Positions 37,640-49,466 are shown, counted from the stretch's first letter. The stretch is 64,000 nt of DNA from Lentinus brumalis (GCA_001792895.1 MARA01000006.1:248001-312000); one strand, 5' to 3'. Made by a program: numbers and translations. The notes: a model not told the origin generated them from the letters alone.

Positions 37640-38499
37640 CCTCGTGTCGTCTTATTGCCCGATTACGTCGTCAAGTTCAGCGAAGCCGGCATTCTCAACG
37701 AAGGAGACACGCAGGCTTTCGTCTACGCCGCATCCAAGAGCTCTCCGGGCGCACCGCCCGTTCCACAGGTATACGATTGCTTCACCTGGGACGGTATGCA
37801 ATACCTCGTGATGGAACGCATCGACCATCCGAGTGCCGGGAGGCTTGGATCAACGGCGCGGCCAGCGAGGCTGAGTCGCAGTCCCGCTTCGATATGGCCT
37901 GTGGGGCCGTCGCCCACGCCCTCCGCTGGCTTTTTCTCTGTCTCCCCCTCTTGGCGCCGATATCGGCCTGCTCGAAGGCCCGTTCGCTCGGACGCAAAGG
38001 GATTTTGTCCGCGCGCGAAGTGGCTGCGCTCATCATCGACTCTTCGGCGTCGACTTTACTGCATCACTGCGCTATAGCGGCGCGCCTGCTCTAGAGCGGC
38101 ATCTCAATGAGGTGTGTAAAGTGTCATTGCATATTCAATTTCGCCATGATGACATCGATACAATAGGCTCTCCGTCGCCGTCCGGGGTCTGCCCCACCGC
38201 TAACAGTGAAGATCGCAGACGAGCCGTTGGTGATCCACCGCGACATCAAACCACACAACTTCCTCATCGACCCCGAGACGTTGCGGGTAACACTCATAGA
38301 TTTCGGCGGTATCAGTGCGCTGCCGCGCTCGTTCGTCAGCTATACGCTGCTTGCGACCACATGTAAGTTCGTGCAGGGCATCAACCAGTACCTGGGGTTT
38401 GAACGGTCCGATAAACATGCAGCGATGGTAGCGGCTACAGAGATCTACACACTACTTGCGCGGAAACGTTTAGGTGATTCATACTCCTGCCGACTCTAA
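37640..38499 (+). pseudogene. Kinase-like (APH/protein-kinase fold) pseudogene
   Basis: Successive frames spell one kinase-like protein: DYVVKFSEAGILNEGDT (with a beta-3 lysine), PPVPQVYDCFTWDGMQYLVM, then after a frameshift near 37830 EAWINGAASEAESQSRFDMA. After another near 37930 come LSPPLGADIGLLEGPFARTQ and RYSGAPALERHLNE. After an intron come DEPLVIHRDIKPHNFLID and VTLIDFGGISALPRSFVSYT. The catalytic HRD-x4-N and DFG are still intact, so decay is recent. At least two frameshifts break it and no clean start is seen. The family is a basidiomycete-expanded kinase-like group of unknown role. It differs from the five tandem genes at 51-63 kb. Confidence 0.72.
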
Positions 38500-39014
38500 T
38501 AAAGCACTGACGAGGTTGCAGGTTTCCCCGAGAAGGTAACATAAGATACTTAGTACATAGTACAAGCAGTTGAATCGAGCTCCACTATGTCAATCCCTGT
38601 AAGATAATTGCAAGCGAATATCTTAGTATCGCCATTCACATCAAGGAGACCAGACTCTTTGCTTACTTGCCGCACGTCTAGAAACGCCGTGGCGCGTCAC
38701 CACTCCGGTATAAGCCCCGTTCCCTTTTCAGCTCGAGTGTGTCTCCACAAACCCCACTGTCCAGCGGAGCTGTACGTGACAATCTTACACGCCGACAGCC
38801 GGATTGGATAGCGGAAAGCTGAGGGGACAACCGAGATCGGCGTCGATTTGTGCCTGCCGCACAAGTTGGCCGCAGAACTTGGCACCAATCCCTACGCGCA
38901 TTCACGCGCACGGACAAGTCTAAACTTACTATAGAGCTATGTTTCGATACACACGGAAGCCCAATGAAACGGTATATACATAGTATGATTATGCGACGCC
39001 GATGCAATGGTCCG

Positions 39015-40774
39015 TCACTCCTCGTCTTCATCCTCGCTCTCTTCCTCCTGCAAGAACTGCATATATGTCTTAGCGACGGCGTCAGCACAAGTCAGAAGAC
39101 AAAGCGACATACCTTGACGAGTGGCTGCGCGGCCTGCAGGAAGTGCTGCCGGCCCTGGGGCTTCGAGCCCTTCTGGTGCCAGTATATGATAGCCTGATCA
39201 GAGATGCAATCTTTGCTGTACAGAACCTGGAACGAGACGCAGATGGTCAGAAGCCGATCGCACGAGCGAGCATCAAGACAAGGTCAAGAACGAACCTTGA
39301 GGATTTGCGGGAATGCTTTGATGATACGCGTGTCTTCATAGCTATACACCTGTACAGTGTTGATGAGGGCCACTTCGGTCTTGGGCCCATTGCAGAACGG
39401 CTGCAAGATATCACAGAAGTTCTGCAGGTAGTCTTAGCACAGCACGCCCTCGATCCCATAGCAGCAGTGGGACTTACCGTGATCTCGCGCAACGCGAGCG
39501 CCTCATTTTGATCCTGGCGCGCACTCCAGTCGATCGAGGAAATGAGGCCCTGCCAGATGCACGAGATGAGCTCGGACTCAGGGAGCGGCTGCTCCTCCTG
39601 GCGGGTCTTGATCGCCGCCACGATGTCCGCGTGCGAGTCCCCGTGCTCGAGCATCTCCTTCAGCGCCTTAACGAGGCCGTCCTTGAGGGACGCGGTCTGG
39701 CGCTTTGTCCACCACTCCGCGATCTGCGGCAAGCCTGCCTTGCGGAAGTGCTCGTCTAGCGTCTTGTCGTCACGCTTGTTGGGCGGAAAGAACGCGAGGA
39801 GGTCCTTGATGCCCCCGCGCTTGAGCGAGCCCGCAAGGTGCTCCATGGACTGCATGGAGAGGTAGGCGCGGAAGACGAGCGTGATGGTGTTCGCCGACAG
39901 GTCTGGACGACAGCAAGGCGCGCACGTCAACAGGTGAACAAGATGCGCGGCTAGGTGACGTACCGTTCTTGACGAGATGGTCCTTCGTCAGACTCTGCAG
40001 GCAGCTCGCACTGGCAAGGCCCTGTGCCATCAGGAGGCCGATGGCAACGGCGATCTTCTCCCTGTGCTCCTCCGGCCACCGGTTCAAGTACTGCAGCAGG
40101 TTCGGGAGGGTGGTCTCTTCAAGTGGCCTTTGGAGGTATTTGTATCTGACAAAGGGTTGCGATTGGTCCAGAGTCAACGGAGATATAGGGTCACGACAGA
40201 CAAGGTGGCGAGGAAACCACAGTAACATCATAGCCCACGCACGCAAAATTTGGCTATACCACAGCGTCGGCGCGGGAGCCGCGCATATGTTCACGACGGG
40301 GATGCATGGAGGAGGCAAAAGAGGTAAAGCAGGACTCACCTCCGGATAAGTTTGTTCATCACCTCAACATACTGCTTCACGTCTGCCACCTCCACAGGCG
40401 TCTTAGCGTTGAGGAGAGAAAACGGCGACAGAGGGGCGCCGTCGTCGACGTACTGGCCTCCGGGCTGGAGGAGGCCACCGACGAGGAGAATCTCGAAGAG
40501 GGCGTCTGCATACTTGAGGAACTCGAGGGTGCCACCGGCCTGGACTAGTTTATTGGTGATAGCGTCGAAGTCGCTCGGCGGGACGTTCTCGAGGTGCTTG
40601 AGCAGCTGGTCTCTGAATACTGGGCGAGGGCGGGCGTGAGCTCGGGATATTCGAGTCGGAAACGGGCAGCTCACCCTCGGGTTCGTGCTTGGCTTGCGCC
40701 TTCACGGCACGCTTCCTAGCTCTGATACGGACGCCCTGTAGCGTAGGCTTGGGAGCGGCTGCTTGCTGAGACAT
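39015..40774 (-). CDS. eIF5-mimic protein (W2 domain; BZW1/BZW2 family)
   Basis: The family (5MP, animal BZW1/2) competes with eIF5 for eIF2 and eIF3 and tunes start-codon stringency. Minus-strand start MSQQAAAPKPTLQGVRIRAR gives a short basic N-terminus. Helical repeats (MIF4G-like/ARM) follow: FRDQLLKHLENVPPSDFDAI, LPNLLQYLNRWPEEHREKIA, NTITLVFRAYLSMQSMEHLA. The C-terminal W2 domain has IAEWWTKRQTASLKD, SCIWQGLISSIDWSARQDQN and DCISDQAIIYWHQKGSKPQG, ending with LVKFLQEEESEDEDEE. The acidic, aromatic C-terminus is the hallmark of W2. About seven exons and 420 residues, as usual. It lies in tandem with the PLK4-like gene, 171 bp between. It looks intact. Confidence 0.92.
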
Positions 40775-40945
40775 CCACAGGTTTCGATGAACGGCGGCGG
40801 CGGGAGAGAAGAGCTGCTCCTTCCGGCGTCTCCTCAAATCCTGTACCCGAATCTTGATCGGGTGATGAGCCAGATTAGGCAACTACAGTATTGGTGGAAA
40901 TGCGCTGCGATTCTCATGTTACACGACAGACAAAACCGACAAAGA

Positions 40946-43722
40946 CTATCGCAGCATGGTAGCAGCCGAGAACTTGCGCGGCCGCGGCGGGACAACCATC
41001 GATGACACCCCGCTCGCGCCCAACCTGCTCTGCGAGGGCGGCCGCCTCACATCAGGTACGACATCCTCAGACTTATTCTCCCAGTGGCGCAAGACCCGTT
41101 CAAGTCGCGCTCGCCCATTCTCTCCGAGTCCGAGGTTCTCCCCGCCAGGATCTCTGCTGTCAACCTCCACTCCCTCCGCAACGTCGCAGATGCGCAAGAA
41201 GTCGCCCAGACAAGCAAGAGCCGTCCGTTCAGAACCGTCCAGTGCGAGCAGATCTTCGCCAGAGAAATCGAGAAGATTGCTGAGGAGTACGACCTTCTTC
41301 GTCCACTCGCCGACGTCCTTGCTGGTGCCGGCTTTCGAGACGTGCCGAGACACTTCCAGGGTCCGGTTGCCGCGATGCAGGCGGAGACGGATCGCTTCCC
41401 GTCGACCAGAACTAAGGTCATCGTCCCCAGGAAGGAGGACCTCTACATCTCCAGGAGGCCCATTCCCCATGAGCGTGCACTTGGCTGCGTCGGCGTAGTG
41501 TACCAGCTGTGATAAAACGGTCAAACCAGCACCAATCCAGCATACAGATGCCACAAACCTTGGGAATGCGGGAATTGAGCTGGTCAACGAGGTGCGCGGC
41601 GTCTTCGTACAGCTTGGCATACTGTGACGGTAAGTGGTCGACAGAGTAGCTGGCCACGGGTTCCGCAAGGCAGCATGGTGTACTGAGATGAGGCGCATCA
41701 TAGACCTCAAGCTAATCGACTCCTGTCAGTTGTGATATATTCGAAATTGGCATTGCTCACATTGCGACCGTCGGAGCTGATGACGAGAACCTCCTTCCCC
41801 GGACGCCCCTTCCGTCGTTCTCCCTCCCGAAAGTCAACGAGTAGACACTTCGAAGGCAGGACCACTAGCTGTCCACGTGAGATCTTGTGAGTCTGAGACT
41901 TGAGCCTACGAGTGTTGAGTATTGCCTTCGTCGTCTCAGTAGGTCGACAGTGCCGATGCTTCTTCGTCCCAGACGATGGAGAGGCCGGAGGAGATCCAGG
42001 GAGGTGGCCTTGCGACACAGCGGTAGAGCTAGTCGCCTTGGAGAAGAGCCTGCGCGGAAGCTTGTCGGCAAGACGTGGCTGTGGTTGAGACGGTAGAGAA
42101 CACGGATCGGACATGATGCGCTTCAGCTGTTTGCGAGGAGATACCAGGAGAGGTCGCCCAGATGACAACTGCGGAAGAGCGGCGGAGATGAGGGTGTCGC
42201 GCTTTTCCGACATGGCAGCAAGAGAAGACATGCTTGGCGTCCCAGAGTCAGCGGTCAGAGCAGGAGTCGGTGGCCGAGAGTCGACTTCGCGATTAGACCT
42301 GTGGTGTTGAGATGCAAGCGGATGCACAGGAGCCAAGACGACGGGCCTTGTAGGTTCTTGCAAGAGATCGAGGTCATCCAGGGAGTCGTCCTGATACAGG
42401 TTCGTGATGTCCTCGAGTGGCATCCTCTTGATGCTGATCGCATGTTTGTCCTTGAACAATTTTGCTGAGGGCCGGAGACGTGTGGGGCTGCGTGAGAGAG
42501 ATGACGGCTGTTCTTTGACGGGTCGTCGTGGTTGGTCGTGGTTTCTGTCGGGGATAGATATGGCCGTGACCCCTAGGGAGGGTTTGAAGAACGGATGTGT
42601 GAGAACCCTGTGGAGCGGGGTGCGATCGAGTGAGCTCTGTGGTCCATGGTCAGGATGGGCAGGACAAAGATACAAGAGACGGGTACACCTTCTGCAATAG
42701 CCCGCATAACAGATCTTGTGCTTCGTAAGAGACCGTCTCAGGCAGGGTGTACCTCGCAGAACAGATGTTATCGAAGACCTTGTCCGGCGTCGGAGCCTAC
42801 GCGGCAGGCAGTTGGTAACGGAATCAGCCATAAATATGCTGATGAACCATGCACGTACAAAGAACGCGGGCTTGCCGGATAGACAGGTCAGCAACACACA
42901 GCCCAAGGACCATACATCCGTGGGGAAGCTGTAGGGCTGTCCAGACAGGATCTCCCTGAGACAAACGGTCAATATATGCGCTCAAATTCCACACATTCAA
43001 GACCTACGGAGAGACGTAGTTAGCCGAACCGCAGAAGGTCGTCTCAGTCGAATCGATAGTTGGTAGCCTGATTGCTGAGCTGAATCCGCATAATTTCTGT
43101 ACACATTTCAACGCCGACCCCCCACGGTAACATTTGGCACTTACCAGTCGGTGGTCAGAATCAATGAGGACGTGACTCGGTTTGATGTCTCTGTGAAGAA
43201 CACGCTCCTTCCTCAAGTAGACCAGGCTGTCGACGAGGGTCCTCGCGACTCCGCGGAGCTCGTCTTCGGTGAGGACGCTAGGATCTCGGGCGGAAAGAAC
43301 GTCTGCGAGGCTTCCATACTGACAGTAATCGATGACCTGATAAAAGCCGGAAATCGTGGTGAAGAAAGATATGAGAGATACGACGGATGGGTGGCATAGA
43401 GCCGCATGGAGTGACGCCGCAGCGATCCTGTCTTTAGCAGAGGATGCGATTTTGTGATGCGATGCAATCTGTTCGCCCTACGTTGATGTGCGAGCCATAT
43501 TGTGGAGACTCAAGGACGCACCTTCTTCACAGCAACCAGACGATTGCGCAATCTCCCTCGCTTGCACGTCGCACGATAGACGGTCGATGCGACCCCCTGC
43601 GCAAGCTCTTCGTGCAATTCATAGTTCTATTGTTGGGCACTGAGCTGGGATACCGATACGCAGAGAAGGCAGGAACATACGGAGAGTGTATCAATGGTAT
43701 GTTCCGACGAAGCGCAGCTCAT
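40946..43722 (-). CDS. PLK4/SAK-like protein with a degenerate kinase domain and C-terminal polo-box region
   Basis: Minus-strand start MSCASSEHTIDTLS joins NYELHEELAQGVASTVYRAT and LVAVKK (Lys48, beta-3). The C-lobe has DYCQYGSLADVLSARDP and VLHRDIKPSHVLIDSDHRL. A splice then gives KLCGFSSAIRLPTIDSTETT and FCGSANYVSPEILSGQPYSF, PTDVWSLGCVLLTCLSGKPA. So DFG is replaced by G164-F-S166 and the HRD-x4-N asparagine by His151; the Gly-rich loop is also poor (LAQGVAS). Activation segment, SPE and DVWSLGC remain. A Ser/Pro/Arg-rich middle leads to the PLK4-type tail: YDAPHLSTPCCLAEPVASYS, QYAKLYEDAAHLVDQLNSRI, then DAAKCTLMGNGPPGDVEVLL in the last exon, ending SAATMLR. Plus-strand frames over 40956-41512 are its shadow. 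The polo-box assignment rests on motif memory; a protein-level role without catalysis is my inference. Confidence 0.8.
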
Positions 43723-44096
43723 GGTGGCGCGTAGAAGTATGAAAGAGCGCAATCAGAAGAGAGGTTGAGTGTGGTGGACCGTGCACGATGGAATTTTGAT
43801 TCACGCTTTTGGAAGGTAGGAGGTGGGTGAGGAAGAAGTGGTCGTAAGCCGGAGAAGGATGTGGTTGATTGCAGGTTGATCTTGATTGAACGTTCCGTAG
43901 CCGCGTGTTTGCATGTCGAGCCCGAACCCTAACCCTTGGCCGTCCTGGTGCACGTGGGATGACGCGGTGGCCTGCCGGTGAGACGCCGCGTTAAGGGCCT
44001 CGGCGCAACCCCACCTGAGCAGTACTCTCTTCCGCTCCCCCACCACCCGCCAACCACCCACCTTGTTTTCGCGTCCAAACCCGACAATTACTTCCA
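43723..44096. promoter_or_regulatory. Bidirectional promoter, PLK4-like / PP2C
   Basis: 374 bp separate the two divergent ATGs. CACGTG occurs near 43951. No clear TATA box. A kinase-family protein and a Ser/Thr phosphatase sharing one control region may be co-expressed; this is inference from spacing alone. Confidence 0.5.
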
Positions 44097-45458
44097 ATGG
44101 CCTCTGCAGATGGACCTTGTGAGTCTGGTTTGATCTGCCAAAGTCGGTCACATCTGATCACCGTCTGTCGCGATTCCTCGATGCCCCAGCCCAGAGTACC
44201 TCTCAGTAAGTGTTCGCCACGTACACGCGTACACGCAGCTCACCATATGGTGTACTTGTAGGGTCACGTCTGACGCATCCGTCCCGCCCAGTCTCTCCTT
44301 CAAATGCGCGGTGACCGACTCCAAGGGACCCCGGCGGTTTATGGAAGATGCGCACTCGATTGTTGTGCCCTTCGGTGGCGTACGCGGGCAAGGATTCTTC
44401 GCGATATTCGACGGACACGCGGGGAAGCAAGCAGCAGAATGGTGTGGGCAGAACTTTGCTTTGGTACGATCCCGTTTCTATGCTGTAAAGCTCCGCACAT
44501 ACCTACAGCGCTCCCTCAGTGTCTCCTCAACGCGCTCCGGAAGGACAAGAACTCCGCTATTCCCGATGTGCTCAATCAGACGTTTCACGACGTGGACATG
44601 AACCTGTCCAAGCTCTCCGAGGAGTCCGATGGTAAGATGCACTCCGGATGTACGGCAGTCACCGCATTCCTTCGCCTTGAGGACGAGAACGGCGGCCAAT
44701 CCTTCCTCCCGCCTGACTACGACTTCCCTGCACCCTCGATACCCTCTCCGGCCGAAGCCCTCAGCAACAGTAACAGCGACGACAACAACCGCAGCGACGA
44801 AGATACCAAGTCCAAGGGCACGACGAGTAAGCTTATGCATGCTATCAAGACCCTCGGTTCGGCTTCTTCACACTCTCCTTCCTCGTCTGCCAACACAGAC
44901 CCTCCAAGTGCGCAATCGGAGAAGGCTATCGTGCCTCCGACCAACGTGCGCAGGGTGCTCTACTGCGCCAACGCAGGGGACGCACGAGGCGTACTCTGTC
45001 GTGCGGGGAAGGCCGTCCGATTGACGTACGACCACAAGGGATCGGATAAGCAGGAGGCGAAGAGAATCATGGATGCTGGCGGATTCGTCATGAGCGGGCG
45101 TGTCAACGGCGTGCTCAACGTCACCCGCAGTCTTGGTGACTCCTCGATGAAGGAGTTCGTGGTCGGCTCGCCTTACACGACCGAGACCGAGCTGAGCGAG
45201 CACGACGAGTTCCTGATTCTGGCGTGTGACGGGGTACGTAACTTAATTTCGGCGTAGCATACTCTGATACTGATTGGCCTGCAGCTTTGGGATGTCGTAA
45301 ACGATCAGGGTGCCTGCGATCTCGTGCGGACGCTGGCAGATCCCAAGAAAGCAGCCGAGGAGCTGCTCGAGCACGCGTATAAGAACTACTCGACTGACAA
45401 CGTCACGGTTCTCGTCGTGCGCTTCCGGGACCCTCCAGAGAGCCTCAAGGCGAATTGA
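44097..45458 (+). CDS. PP2C-family Ser/Thr phosphatase (Ptc1-like)
   Basis: A metal-dependent protein phosphatase; fungal Ptc1 types turn off MAP-kinase pathways. The short N-terminus (MASADGP, then a few residues from two small exons) leads to SVPPSLSFKCAVTDSKGPRR. PP2C motifs in order: RRFMEDAHSIVVPFG, FFAIFDGHAGKQAAEWCG, KMHSGCTAVTAFLRLED, YCANAGDARGVLCRAGKAVR, DHKGSDKQEAKRI, GRVNGVLNVTRSLGDSSMK, LILACDGLWDVVND and STDNVTVLVVRF. All metal-binding aspartates are present. A Ser/Asn/Asp-rich insert of about 80 residues sits between motifs 4 and 5 (44720-44935), which is longer than in yeast Ptc1. Ends PESLKAN, TGA at 45456. Intact. Confidence 0.93.
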
Positions 45459-46640
45459 CGGTGGCTATACCGAGGCTCGGAAATAGTGCATGGGTATGGT
45501 CTCCTCACATAATGGCCCAAGTAACTGGCTGACTGGTCGTGCTGCTGTAGGCTTCGGAAGCACTCGCGACGGTTCTTATACAATTTGCCGCCGAAATCGT
45601 CGTCGCCCGTCATTAGCAGCGACGACGCGATCTGCATCATACCCGACCCTACAGATGATTATACACCCAGTTCTTCTCGCACTTAGCTAATCCTACTTCT
45701 TGCCCCCTTGGCCGATCGTTCCCATGTTTCTTTGGGTTTCATGTGCATAGTGAATCGCCTTACAGTTGTGCCTACACACACCTTGAACATCCCGATGTAT
45801 CATACCATCCAGGTACCCTACCCATACGTGCAAATCTAATCGACTACGGCTTCGATGCGGCTCTCTGGAGGGAAGGGGCGTCCGATCGTCTGCAACTCGA
45901 GGTGGGGTCAACAGTGAATATCGAGCGCTGAGCAACAATCGTGTGCGGTTCCAAGCACATGCAGGTATGTGATACCGTGATAAACGAACAGAGGGGCTGC
46001 GTTCTGTGTGAATACTACGGGGTAGGGATTGTGGGTCAGATCAGATCTCGGAAGTTGTGGACCTTTGTTGGTCCGCAGCGTACGGCTTCAGCTGTCTGAC
46101 AATGACATGCCCGGGAGATTTGTTTGGCTGTCAATTCAAGAGTTCCTTGCAAGTCTTGTTGGTGTGACTCACAGCCTGCGCGCGTCGCTTTGCCCCTGCT
46201 CGCCGTGGTCTCTCGTACGTGAATCTGCGCCTTCCACACCTCCGTCGTTGTACCTCCGAGTCGCTGGGAATTCCAGGATAAGGAGGGTAAGATGTGGTTG
46301 AGAAGCGGACCGTGGCGGCAATCAGCGTGACGTCATGCATGCGTCCAAGCTGCACTACTGTGGCTGGGCCGCTGCCTCGCCCGCACCGCTTCCCTGCTGG
46401 AAGCTCGACACGCTTGCCGTCCTCCCCGTCGTCTGCGCCCGGCCGACTTCAGCTCACCCATCTCAGCCCACTTATACCCATAAGCCGCTCGCATATCCGC
46501 GCAACACCGTGCTAGCGCGTTTCGCCCGCCTCGAGGCCAGGTTCAAAACGCCCAGGTTTGCCCCCGCCCACCGACACTCGACACTCGTATATCCTATACA
46601 TTGACACGCGCGGACCGGTGTAGTCCATTGACGACTTGCA
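45459..46640. other. 1.2 kb intergenic region before PNS1
   Basis: Short open frames only. An exact CRE palindrome lies at 46328-46335, and a TATATCC-like stretch near 46587 sits 54 nt upstream of the PNS1 ATG. Confidence 0.5.
46328..46335. promoter_or_regulatory. CRE-type palindrome TGACGTCA
   Basis: An exact bZIP consensus 313 nt upstream of the PNS1 ATG; the second such site in the window, again upstream of a transporter gene. Weak evidence taken singly. Confidence 0.35.
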
Positions 46641-49187
46641 ATGAGCTGGAAGCCCTCTTCGCCACCCCAATATCAACCCGTGGACGGCCCTGCTCCCGGT
46701 CCCACCCCGGTCTATGCGCCTTCGTATGGGCAACCTGCCTATGGTCAAGGCGAGTACGGCCAAGGCTACGGCCAAGGTGGTGGAGGCTATAGTGGAGACC
46801 AGAAGAACCCATACGAAGGAGAGCGGTTCAAACCCAAGAAGAGGATCAACGACCCCATATTCCTCATCCTCTTCATCGCGCAGGTATGTACTCCGAGTGC
46901 GCACCATCACATACCCATTGCATATCAAACATGACATTTTCAGTTGGTTGGTTTTATCGTCATCTCGGTCATCACCCTCTCCAAGTTCACTGGGGATGCG
47001 GGTGGCCTCGGAGGTGGCGTAGGCTCGGGCGCAACGGGCAGTCGCATTACTCTCAACTAGTGCGTCCCCATGCCATCTTTGCAGAAAGCTACTTGACGCG
47101 CAGACATGCAGCCACACCGCCATACTGCTCTTGTTTGTCACCGGGGCAGCCCTCGTGCTCTCTGCGCTCTACCTTATCCTCACGCGTGCATTCACGAGGG
47201 CCATCATGCACATCACGCTCGTGCTGTCCATATTGCTCAACATGTGAGTAGTGTTTGTAGCGCTCAGAACCAACACCTGGCACTGACCGTGGGCCGTGCA
47301 GTGGTATTGCCGTGTACTACTGGATCACAAAGTATTACTGTGCGTCCCCTCGACCCTCATTTGCCGCAAGTTCATCGATTCATCTATCCCATCTCAAACA
47401 GCAGGAGCAATCATCTTCACGGTGATTGCTGTGATATCAGTACTGGCCTACTGGGGCTATCGTTCTCGCATCCCGCTGGCAGCTTTGCTCCTGCAGGTCG
47501 TCATGGATGTGACGAAGCACCACCCCAGCGTGTATGTCGTCGCGTTCACATCGCTCGTTCTACAGGCAGCACTCAGCGTGTGAGTAAGATATCCAGCACT
47601 CATGCATGGGCGCTGACGGTTCTGTGCGCAGATGGTACACCTTCACTGTGATCGCAACGTGAGTGACATCAGGTCCTGACTTGGTTCCCCGTCTCATCTC
47701 GTTGTTCCAGATATGTGCGGTACACTCCTGGGAGCCCAAGTATGTTATGTGCACCTCGTTGTTGGAACCGCGTGTGCTGACGAGCGCGTGCTCAGCTTGC
47801 GATCTCGGCGACACTTGCTCTTCAGCAAAGGTCACCGGGTTCATCATCTACGAGACGTTCTCCTTCCTGTGGACGTCGCAGGTGATTGGCAACGTCGCGC
47901 TCGCAACGCTCGCCGGCGGGCCCTTTGGCAGTCAGTATACGCGCATTCGTCCATTCATGCAGAGCGCTAACGCCCACGGTCAGGCTGGTACTACTTCGGC
48001 CCTCGCGAGCAGGGTTTGATGGTACGTACTGTGGTCCTATGATGAGAGCATTATGTTGACGTCGCTACCCACCAGCCCAAGCACCCGACGCTCACGTCGT
48101 TCGTCCGGGCCTCGACACTCTCCCTGGGCTCTATCGCCTTCGGCTCGCTGATTGTCACCATTCTGGAGCTGATGCGGATGCTGCTCAATGCCGCACGGAA
48201 TAGTGCCAATGCTGAAGGCCATCGTGAGTACCTGTAAACATCCTCGTCAGACGGTGAGCCGCAATATTAACGGCACGATCACCCTACTAGCCGTCGAAGC
48301 CTGCCTGGCGCTCTGCGCTGAGTGCTTTATCGGATGCATCGAGGGTCTAGTTCAGTACTTCAACCGGTGCGTTCGCATTGGCAAATTCGGAGTGTGGCAG
48401 ACACTCAATTGCGTTTCTTCTGTAGCTACGCGTACATCGAGATCGGTGAGCAACGTGAAGGTGGCGGACAAGGGATCCCCAGCTGACTGTATTATCAGCG
48501 TTGTACGGCAAGCCCTACCTCTCTGCGGCGAAAGACACCTGGCATCTGTTCAAGGATCGCGGTATCGACGCCATCGTCAACGACTCCCTGGTCGGGATGA
48601 GTACGTACCGTCAGCTTCCCTCTACCCCTCCATCGCTGACGCTTCCACCCAGCGCTCACATGGGGCGCGTACGCGATCGGCCTGTTGTGCTCTCTGTTCG
48701 GGTACCTCTACCTGCGCTGTGAGTGCATACTCCGGCCTTCGTCGGCGGCCACCTTTTTGACCACGATCTCTTCTTTCAGACACGCACCCTTCGTACAACG
48801 CCGACGGCCAGTACACCGCGCCCGTCGTGCTCTTCGCGTTCTTGATCGGGCTGCAAAGCTGTGAGTGTCATGATCGAAGCTGACTTCCGCTCCCCGCTCA
48901 CGCAATCTCCACGCAGCTCTCACGCTTTCCTCAGCGATCGAGGCCGGTGTTTCCACCATGTGAGTTCCGAACTGTCTACCTACGCCTTCGCTTGCTGACG
49001 GTCTGTTTGCAGCTTCGTCGGTCTGGGGAAGATCCGCAAGTGCTCGCCGTCCGTGCCCCGGCGTTGTTCGCGGTACGTTCTCTATCCCTTTCGCCAGATA
49101 GGCGGCCCGTTGTTGACTACGAGCTCTACGCCACAGTTGATTGCGTCGACATATCCCGATGTCGTCCGAGGGGTTCCGCGAGTATAG
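46641..49187 (+). CDS. PNS1: PNS1-type choline-transporter-like (CTL) protein, C-terminal frameshift
   Basis: CTL proteins are about ten-TM plasma-membrane proteins; yeast Pns1 has no proven substrate. The N-terminus is Pro/Gln/Gly/Tyr-rich with YGQG repeats (GQPAYGQGEYGQGYGQGGGG), then KPKKRINDPIFLILFIAQLV (TM1). Further TMs include AILLLFVTGAALVLSALYLI, IFTVIAVISVLAYWGYRSRI, WTSQVIGNVALATLAGGPFG (with GWYYFGPRE next), SLGSIAFGSLIVTILELMRM and PVVLFAFLIGLQSSLTLSSA. About twelve exons. The end is odd: spliced as IEAGVSTIFVGLG, the frame then leaves the family (KIRKCSPSV) and stops at 49138-49140. The conserved tail (EDPQVLAVRAPALFA, LIASTYPDVVRGV, stop at 49185) lies one base out of frame. 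One G seems missing in the G-run at 49025-49028. The loss costs only the last 30 or so residues, so the transporter may still work. Confidence 0.85.
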
Positions 49188-49466
49188 AAACCTTGTACCT
49201 TACGTGTCGTTTAGTTGTTATTGTTCCGTGGATTTGCACGACCGTATGTGTGTCACCAGTAATTATCGACGTATTGGCTGGACATTCGCCTGTGGTACGG
49301 CCTCGCAGGCTTTTAGCATCTGTCACGTATGGAGCGGCTCGATCAACTCGCACTCGTCGGCGGGGACTATAATCACATTTCGATACAAGGGACAATTGTG
49401 GGCTATATCGCAGGCATAGAGCGTCGTTGTGAATCTATCGTACAATGCACCTCTTCAAGCCGACCT

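Noticed and set aside
40956..41512. Plus-strand open frames (about 180 and 142 codons) with gene-like stretches
   Set aside because: They lie opposite the last exon of the PLK4-like gene, whose minus-strand frame carries the family motif DAAKCTLMGNGPPGDVEV and splices correctly. Joining the two plus frames needs a 29-nt intron.
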